Of a stretch of DNA of 64,000 bases, positions 60,052 through 64,000 are shown piece by piece (position 1 is the first letter of the stretch; each line of letters starts with the position of its first letter). The DNA is from Verrucomicrobiota bacterium. GTDB lineage: Bacteria; Verrucomicrobiota; Verrucomicrobiia; Methylacidiphilales; UBA1321. The DNA is taken from assembly GCA_013285645.1 (NCBI GenBank), contig JABDHJ010000012.1, positions 1 to 64,000 of the forward strand. Direction: 5' to 3'. A program made the translations under genes and the position numbers. The notes under the pieces are model-generated. The model saw only the letters and a list, made by a program, of their open reading frames with translations. It did not search any database and was not told the DNA's origin.

Positions 60052-60795
60052 ATGCCCAATCGTCTGGCTCAACGCCGCGCCTCCAAAAAACCCGTTTATA
60101 AACGGATCATTCTCAAATTAAGCGGTGAAGTCCTGAAGGGCGAGGAAGAGGTCATCGACGCCCAGGTGGCCGACAAAATCGCGCAGGAAGTGGCCGAGAT
60201 CCATGCCATGGGCGTGCAGATCGCAATTGTCATCGGCGGCGGCAATATCTGGCGCGGCATCACCTCGGCCAATCGCGGCATGGACCGCAGCACGGCCGAT
60301 TACATGGGAATGCTCGCAACGATCATCAACGGCATGGCCTTACAGGAAGCGATGGAGAAGGCGGGCGTCAACACGCGCGTGCAGACCGCCATTGAAGTGA
60401 AGAACGTCGCCGAGCCGTTCATCCGGCGACGCGCGGTGCGACACCTTGAAAAGGGGCGCGTGGTGATTTTTGTCGCCGGGACGGGTAATCCCTTTTTCTC
60501 GACCGATACAGCCGCCGCCTTGCGTGCGAGCGAAATTGGCGCCGAAATTCTCCTCAAGGCGACGAAGGTCGATGGCGTGTATGACAGCGATCCGAAAAAG
60601 AATCCCAAGGCGAAACGCTTTGAACGCGTGAGCTACGCCGACGCGCTGGTCAACCGGTTGCAAGTGATGGATTCGACCGCGTTTTCGCTCTGCATGGACA
60701 ATCATGTGCCGATCGTGGTGTTCGATATGTTTAAGGCGGGCAACTTGAAATCGGTGGTGCTGGGTGAGAAGATCGGGACGCTGGTTTCTGCGTAG
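60052..60795 (+). CDS. pyrH: Uridylate kinase
   Basis: 247 residues. Phosphorylates UMP to UDP in the bacterial-type amino-acid-kinase fold. [20 protein letters not shown] with the nucleotide lysine, [80 protein letters not shown] and [20 protein letters not shown] are canonical. The usual frr and tsf neighbours are absent. Confidence 0.95.
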   Translation: MPNRLAQRRASKKPVYKRIILKLSGEVLKGEEEVIDAQVADKIAQEVAEIHAMGVQIAIVIGGGNIWRGITSANRGMDRSTADYMGMLATIINGMALQEAMEKAGVNTRVQTAIEVKNVAEPFIRRRAVRHLEKGRVVIFVAGTGNPFFSTDTAAALRASEIGAEILLKATKVDGVYDSDPKKNPKAKRFERVSYADALVNRLQVMDSTAFSLCMDNHVPIVVFDMFKAGNLKSVVLGEKIGTLVSA

Positions 60796-60853
60796 TCTTC
60801 GCAGAGGCAGAGAACCGTCTTGCGGTTCGATTTGAGATGGATAAACTTGGTCT

Positions 60854-61069
60854 ATGAGCATTGACGCCATCAAGCAGGAGCTATCCAGCTTGGATCATGA
60901 GCGACGCAAAGAGATTATCTCCTACTTGGTCGCCATAAATCAGCGCGATAACGCCGAATATCGTGCGGCCATGGCGCGGAAAATCGACGACAAGGACCCT
61001 GCACACTGGTTGACTTTGGAAGAGTTCGAGAAACGTCTCGCCTTGAGCAACGACGAGCGACCGGAGTAA
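60854..61069 (+). CDS. Possible antitoxin
   Basis: 71 residues, charged. Residues 1-45 are amphipathic helices (IDAIKQELSSLDHERRKEII, SYLVAINQRDNAEYRAAMAR) and the C-terminus is an acidic short segment (DPAHWLTLEEFEKRLALSND). The size, order and 2-bp gap to the next gene fit an antitoxin-first TA pair. The N-terminal helix is not a recognised DNA-binding fold. Assignment rests on architecture. Confidence 0.5.
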   Translation: MSIDAIKQELSSLDHERRKEIISYLVAINQRDNAEYRAAMARKIDDKDPAHWLTLEEFEKRLALSNDERPE

Positions 61070-61071
61070 AT

Positions 61072-61326
61072 TTGTTTGCGCTACCCATCGACTACCAAGT
61101 TCTCGACTACGTCATAACGTTGAATCGAAAGGAAGGAGCAGCCGCCCGGGAACAGATGCTGCGAATCCGGGATTTTCCCGGAAATCTGACGGACTATTTC
61201 GAGATCGATAGCTCGAACCGCCAATATTGTGTCCATATTTTTGGCCAGCATGCGATCAAGTACTGGATTGATGACGCGGATCGAGTGGTCAAAATCATGG
61301 AAATTCGGCAAACCGACCAAGACTAG
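61072..61326 (+). CDS. Possible RelE/ParE-like toxin
   Basis: 84 residues from TTG 61072, 2 bp after the antitoxin-like gene. The C-terminal half (NRQYCVHIFGQHAIKYWIDD, ADRVVKIMEIRQTDQD) has the beta-sheet style and final I-x-x-I/V-x-x-R-x of RelE/ParE toxins, and LTDYFEIDSSNRQYCVHIFG is the preceding strand pattern. Catalytic residues cannot be pointed to with confidence. May be a non-toxic relative. Confidence 0.45.
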   Translation: MFALPIDYQVLDYVITLNRKEGAAAREQMLRIRDFPGNLTDYFEIDSSNRQYCVHIFGQHAIKYWIDDADRVVKIMEIRQTDQD

Positions 61327-61338
61327 CAGAGTTTCGCC

Positions 61339-62385
61339 ATGCGCATCCTCCTGATTAAGCCGAAGCAGATTGGCGATTCGCTGATCCTGACGCCGACCAT
61401 TACAGCGATTAAGCAAAAATATCCCGAGGCGGAAATCTGGGTGGTGATCCGGCGCGGTTGCGAGGGAATTCTGGTCGGATGCCCCGAAATCGCGCACATC
61501 CTTCTTGTGGCGCCAGTCGAGAAACACGACCGGCGACCCGGTGATCTTTGGAAAGGACTCCAGACGATCTGGCAGGTCTATACGCATAAGTTCAACTACG
61601 TCTTTGAACTCGGTGACGGAGGCCGGGGACGAAACATTGCACGACTGGCCAGTCTCCTCTCGCGGCCCGTTTGCTCCGTTAAGCCGGCTTATGCCCAGGC
61701 AGTCCTGGCCATGAAAAAAGCGCAGTTCAAAATTTCTACTTTCGACTGGGAATCCCGCCACCGCGTGGAAAAGGACTACTATTCAGTCAGCGAATTTCTG
61801 CCGCTACCGGAGCAAATCCCGCCGATGCGGTTTGCGCGGGAGTTGACACAACCATGGGACTCAGGACAGGTGCTTACCAATTATTGCGTCGTACAAATTG
61901 GCTCGCGCCAGGGATTCAACCGTTGGTCGCGGGAAGGTTGGCGTGAAGTCTGTCGGGCGACGCTGGAACGTTTCGAGAATGTGGTCATTTCATGTGGACC
62001 TGTAGCGCAGGAGATGGAAGAGGCCGCGTGGTTGCAGCAGGAATTGGGACCGCGCGTCCTTTCGACGGAGGGCAAAGCCAGCTGGGCGCAGATGGCGTGG
62101 TTGCTTTACGGAGCGAAGCTTTACGTTGGTCCGAATACCGCAGCGATGCATTTGGCCGCGGCCTGTCACTGCCCGACGGTGACGTTGTTCGGGCCTTCGA
62201 TTGAGGATCATTGGTATCCGTGGCAGGTGCCGTACCGAATTGTGACGAGTCACGGTTACGTGCCAGTCGATGATGTTAAAGAGCGGTATGCGCTCGTGAA
62301 AAAACGGACGATGGAACAAATCGAGGTACGCGATGTCGTAGCCGCATGCGAAGAATTATTGTTGGAGGGGCAGCCTCCGGCCTGA
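61339..62385 (+). CDS. GT9 (heptosyltransferase-like) glycosyltransferase
   Basis: 348 residues. MRILLIKPKQIGDSLILTPT is the GT9 N-terminal signature (I-K-x-x-x-I-G-D-x-x-x-x-x-P). AEIWVVIRRGCEGILVGCPE follows, and the C-terminal donor half has VGPNTAAMHLAAACHCPTVT, LFGPSIEDHWYPWQVPYRIV. Such enzymes move heptose from ADP-heptose onto LPS. 13 bp after the TA-like pair. Confidence 0.88.
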   Translation: MRILLIKPKQIGDSLILTPTITAIKQKYPEAEIWVVIRRGCEGILVGCPEIAHILLVAPVEKHDRRPGDLWKGLQTIWQVYTHKFNYVFELGDGGRGRNIARLASLLSRPVCSVKPAYAQAVLAMKKAQFKISTFDWESRHRVEKDYYSVSEFLPLPEQIPPMRFARELTQPWDSGQVLTNYCVVQIGSRQGFNRWSREGWREVCRATLERFENVVISCGPVAQEMEEAAWLQQELGPRVLSTEGKASWAQMAWLLYGAKLYVGPNTAAMHLAAACHCPTVTLFGPSIEDHWYPWQVPYRIVTSHGYVPVDDVKERYALVKKRTMEQIEVRDVVAACEELLLEGQPPA

Positions 62386-62796
62386 CCCATTTCCCCTCGT
62401 TCCCTGAAAGGGCGGCCCAAAATGATGATCAGATTAGGTCGCCCTTTCAGGGCTTCTCTCGCTTTTCCACCTACCCAGGGCGTTGCCCTGGGCTGAGATT
62501 AGATCGCCCCGTTGGAGATCTCTGCGAAAGTCTTTCTTCAAGCAATCCGTCATCTTGAATTTGTCGCACACAATGTGGCAAGATCAGTTCTGTACCTCTG
62601 AGAAAAGGCAGACCGAACTGATCCTTCGACAAGCTCAGGATGACTAATGCTAAATGTGAGAGTTTCGCAGAGATCCCCGTTGGGGCTGAAGGAATTCCGC
62701 TGGTTGACTCCGTGTTTAGTGTGAAATTTCGCGGTGAACAGGAGGCATTCCCAAATAAAATTTGGGAACGAGGGGATTAGAGAGAGTGTGTGTGAG
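62386..62796. repeat. Intergenic repeat cluster
   Basis: About 410 bp without a gene. GAAAGGGCG/CGCCCTTTC and CCAGGGC/GCCCTGG hairpins at 62405-62493; an inverted pair around GCAGAGATC at 62505-62530 and 62661-62690; the CTTGTCGAAGGATC pair at 62548-62587 and 62618-62644; and a degenerate CGTTCCCAAG palindrome at 62746-62770. Together they look like overlapping insertions of short repeats. Confidence 0.75.
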
Positions 62797-63840
62797 TCAG
62801 GCCGGAGGCTGACCCTCCAGGAACTTCAGGGTGCGGCCAATGGCGTCGCGCAGGGGAATCGTCACATCGAGATTCAACTCGGTACGCGCGCGCTGAACAT
62901 TGGGCAGATAGATATTCTGTGGTCCCTGGGGCTGGAGCGACTGGACGGTGATTTCCAACTTGGGATCGACGGCATTTGCGATGTGGCGGGCAAGTTCCGC
63001 CGTGCTCACGACTTCATCCGAACCTACATTGTAGGCCCGTGCGCGTTGACCGTGCAGAAGAATGCACAGAAGCCAGATGACCAGATCAGTGGGATAGAGA
63101 TAGGAGCGAAGGGCGGTGCCATCGCCGCGAACGAGAATCGGCACGCCCCGGTGCGCATCGCGCAGAAAATTTCCCGCAGCGAAGTGAGCGTCGAGGGGGA
63201 GATGCGGTCCGAGAAACGCAAAAGCACGGGCAGTGACGAAATCGAGGTCCGACTCCGCGCAGAGATGCTCCGCTTCCCGCTTGGCCTCGGCGTATGGCAT
63301 CAAGGGTTCGGCCAAGGCGTAGTCGTCTTCCTTCGCGCCGGTCGGTTGACTGCTGAAGACGCCATAGACTGCGCCGGAACTGATATTCAAAAGCCGTTGG
63401 GCACCGCTTTGTCGCGCGAGATCGAGCATGCTTTGCGTGCCTGCGACGATGGTCCGCGAGCGTTCTCGTTCCTGCGCTTCATCGGTGAAGGCGGTCGTGT
63501 CTGTCGCGGCATGGAGGACATAATCAAAGCGACGATGGTCCGGTGAAAAATGGGCGACATCTCCTGCGACAAAGTCGAGTCCATGAATTCCATCCGCGTG
63601 CGGATACTGTTGTTGAAAAGCTGCCGGGTTGCGGGAAAGCACCGTAAGATGCAGTCCCAAACCCAGTTCCGTATTGGCATGCAGCAACGCGCCAAGCAAC
63701 CACTTGCCGAAGAAGCCGGTGCCTCCCGTGATGAAAAGATTTTTTCCCCGCAACTCCTCAAATTCCGTCGCTGCGTGGTGGAGAATATGGGCAAGATCAG
63801 GTGCCGGAAGCGCGAAGAGATTTTTTTGTGATTTGCTCAC
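62797..63840 (-). CDS. NAD-dependent epimerase/dehydratase
   Basis: 347 residues from GTG 63840. Extended SDR: LRGKNLFITGGTGFFGKWLL binds NAD, and catalysis is set by LLNISSGAVYGVFSSQPTGA and PLMPYAEAKREAEHLC (Y-x-x-x-K). RAFAFLGPHLPLDAHFAAGN and DVAHFSPDHRRFDYVLHAAT fit UDP- or CDP-sugar epimerases/dehydratases. The product probably feeds envelope polysaccharide. It is divergent from the partial gene at the window end. Confidence 0.86.
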   Translation of the reverse strand: MSKSQKNLFALPAPDLAHILHHAATEFEELRGKNLFITGGTGFFGKWLLGALLHANTELGLGLHLTVLSRNPAAFQQQYPHADGIHGLDFVAGDVAHFSPDHRRFDYVLHAATDTTAFTDEAQERERSRTIVAGTQSMLDLARQSGAQRLLNISSGAVYGVFSSQPTGAKEDDYALAEPLMPYAEAKREAEHLCAESDLDFVTARAFAFLGPHLPLDAHFAAGNFLRDAHRGVPILVRGDGTALRSYLYPTDLVIWLLCILLHGQRARAYNVGSDEVVSTAELARHIANAVDPKLEITVQSLQPQGPQNIYLPNVQRARTELNLDVTIPLRDAIGRTLKFLEGQPPA

Positions 63841-63868
63841 GAGGTGGAAGAGGGGTTAATAGGGCGTG

Positions 63869-64000
63869 GTGAATGTGCCAGAATTGGAAGAGGAGAACCA
63901 TCAGCAAACCAGCCTCCTGGTTTTGTTGCGAAACAATCTGCTGGTCTCCGCCCTGCTTTTTGCGGTGCTGGAATTCTGGCGTCCTTATTTTTTTCTCACC
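63869..64000 (+). CDS. Partial membrane protein (start only)
   Basis: From GTG 63869 the frame stays open to the window end: VNVPELEEENHQQTSLLVLL, then RNNLLVSALLFAVLEFWRPY and FFLT. This is a hydrophobic N-terminus of a membrane protein. The start W-R-P-Y-F-F-L-T resembles large polysaccharide-related membrane proteins, but only about 44 residues are visible. Divergent from the epimerase gene. Confidence 0.5.
   Translation, partial: MNVPELEEENHQQTSLLVLLRNNLLVSALLFAVLEFWRPYFFLT

Overview
The window reads as chromosome of a Gram-negative bacterium, most probably of the Verrucomicrobiota (PVC group). This rests on family-level recognition: an SHD1-domain secreted protein, the futalosine-route menaquinone gene mqnD, a long plant/cyanobacterial-type IspH, many exported proteins of unknown function, and abundant intergenic palindromes. 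No 16S rRNA gene or other species-level marker is present, so the assignment is an inference.

Layout. 1-10.7 kb is housekeeping and small conserved genes: the 3' end of ligA, a LysM protein, a GYF-like protein, a CobW-family GTPase, a YoaK-like membrane protein, a WD40 protein, a DUF4259 protein, mqnD, thiG, a DUF151 nuclease-like protein, an SHD1 protein and a GlcD-like FAD oxidase. 10.8-20.9 kb is an envelope-polysaccharide region with GT-C (apparently truncated), GT2 and GT4 glycosyltransferases, a methyltransferase, a flippase-like protein, a sugar epimerase and an unrecognised glycosyltransferase-like gene, interrupted by an M20 peptidase. 20.9-26 kb carries purB, a small VOC/DoxX/DUF1348 group next to a gene remnant, and an OxlT-like transporter with a tiny companion membrane protein.

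26.06-36.50 kb is an integrated mobile element of about 10.4 kb in a tRNA-Leu(UAA) gene. The intact (hybrid) tRNA lies at its right end and a displaced 3' tRNA fragment at its left end. It encodes a tyrosine integrase next to the left end, exported or membrane cargo of unknown function, an overlapping leftward mobilisation operon (SWIM zinc protein, unknown, MobC-like, short HUH relaxase, two unknowns), a rolling-circle-type HUH Rep protein and an excisionase-like protein. I see no conjugation machinery, so it looks like an integrative mobilisable element. This is the most novel part of the window.

36.7-45.2 kb is an envelope region on the minus strand: BamE-like lipoprotein, small membrane protein, and a probable operon of an exported unknown protein, an exported formylglycine-generating enzyme with its catalytic cysteine pair, PqiA, PqiB (three MCE domains expected) and a 937-residue repetitive lipoprotein. 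45.8-64 kb holds an acyltransferase bounded by inverted repeats, a SYLF protein, an AraC regulator with a divergent PhyH-type dioxygenase, a polyprenyl synthase, leucyl aminopeptidase, an S9 peptidase, RecQ, IspH, hpt, pyrH, a possible toxin-antitoxin pair, a heptosyltransferase-like GT9, an epimerase and the start of a membrane protein.

Intergenic DNA is rich in repeats: inverted pairs containing the CTGAGCTTGTCGAAGGATC core, CGTTCCCAAG palindromes, a 106-bp MITE-like element bounded by TA, and a perfect 47-bp inverted repeat enclosing hpt.
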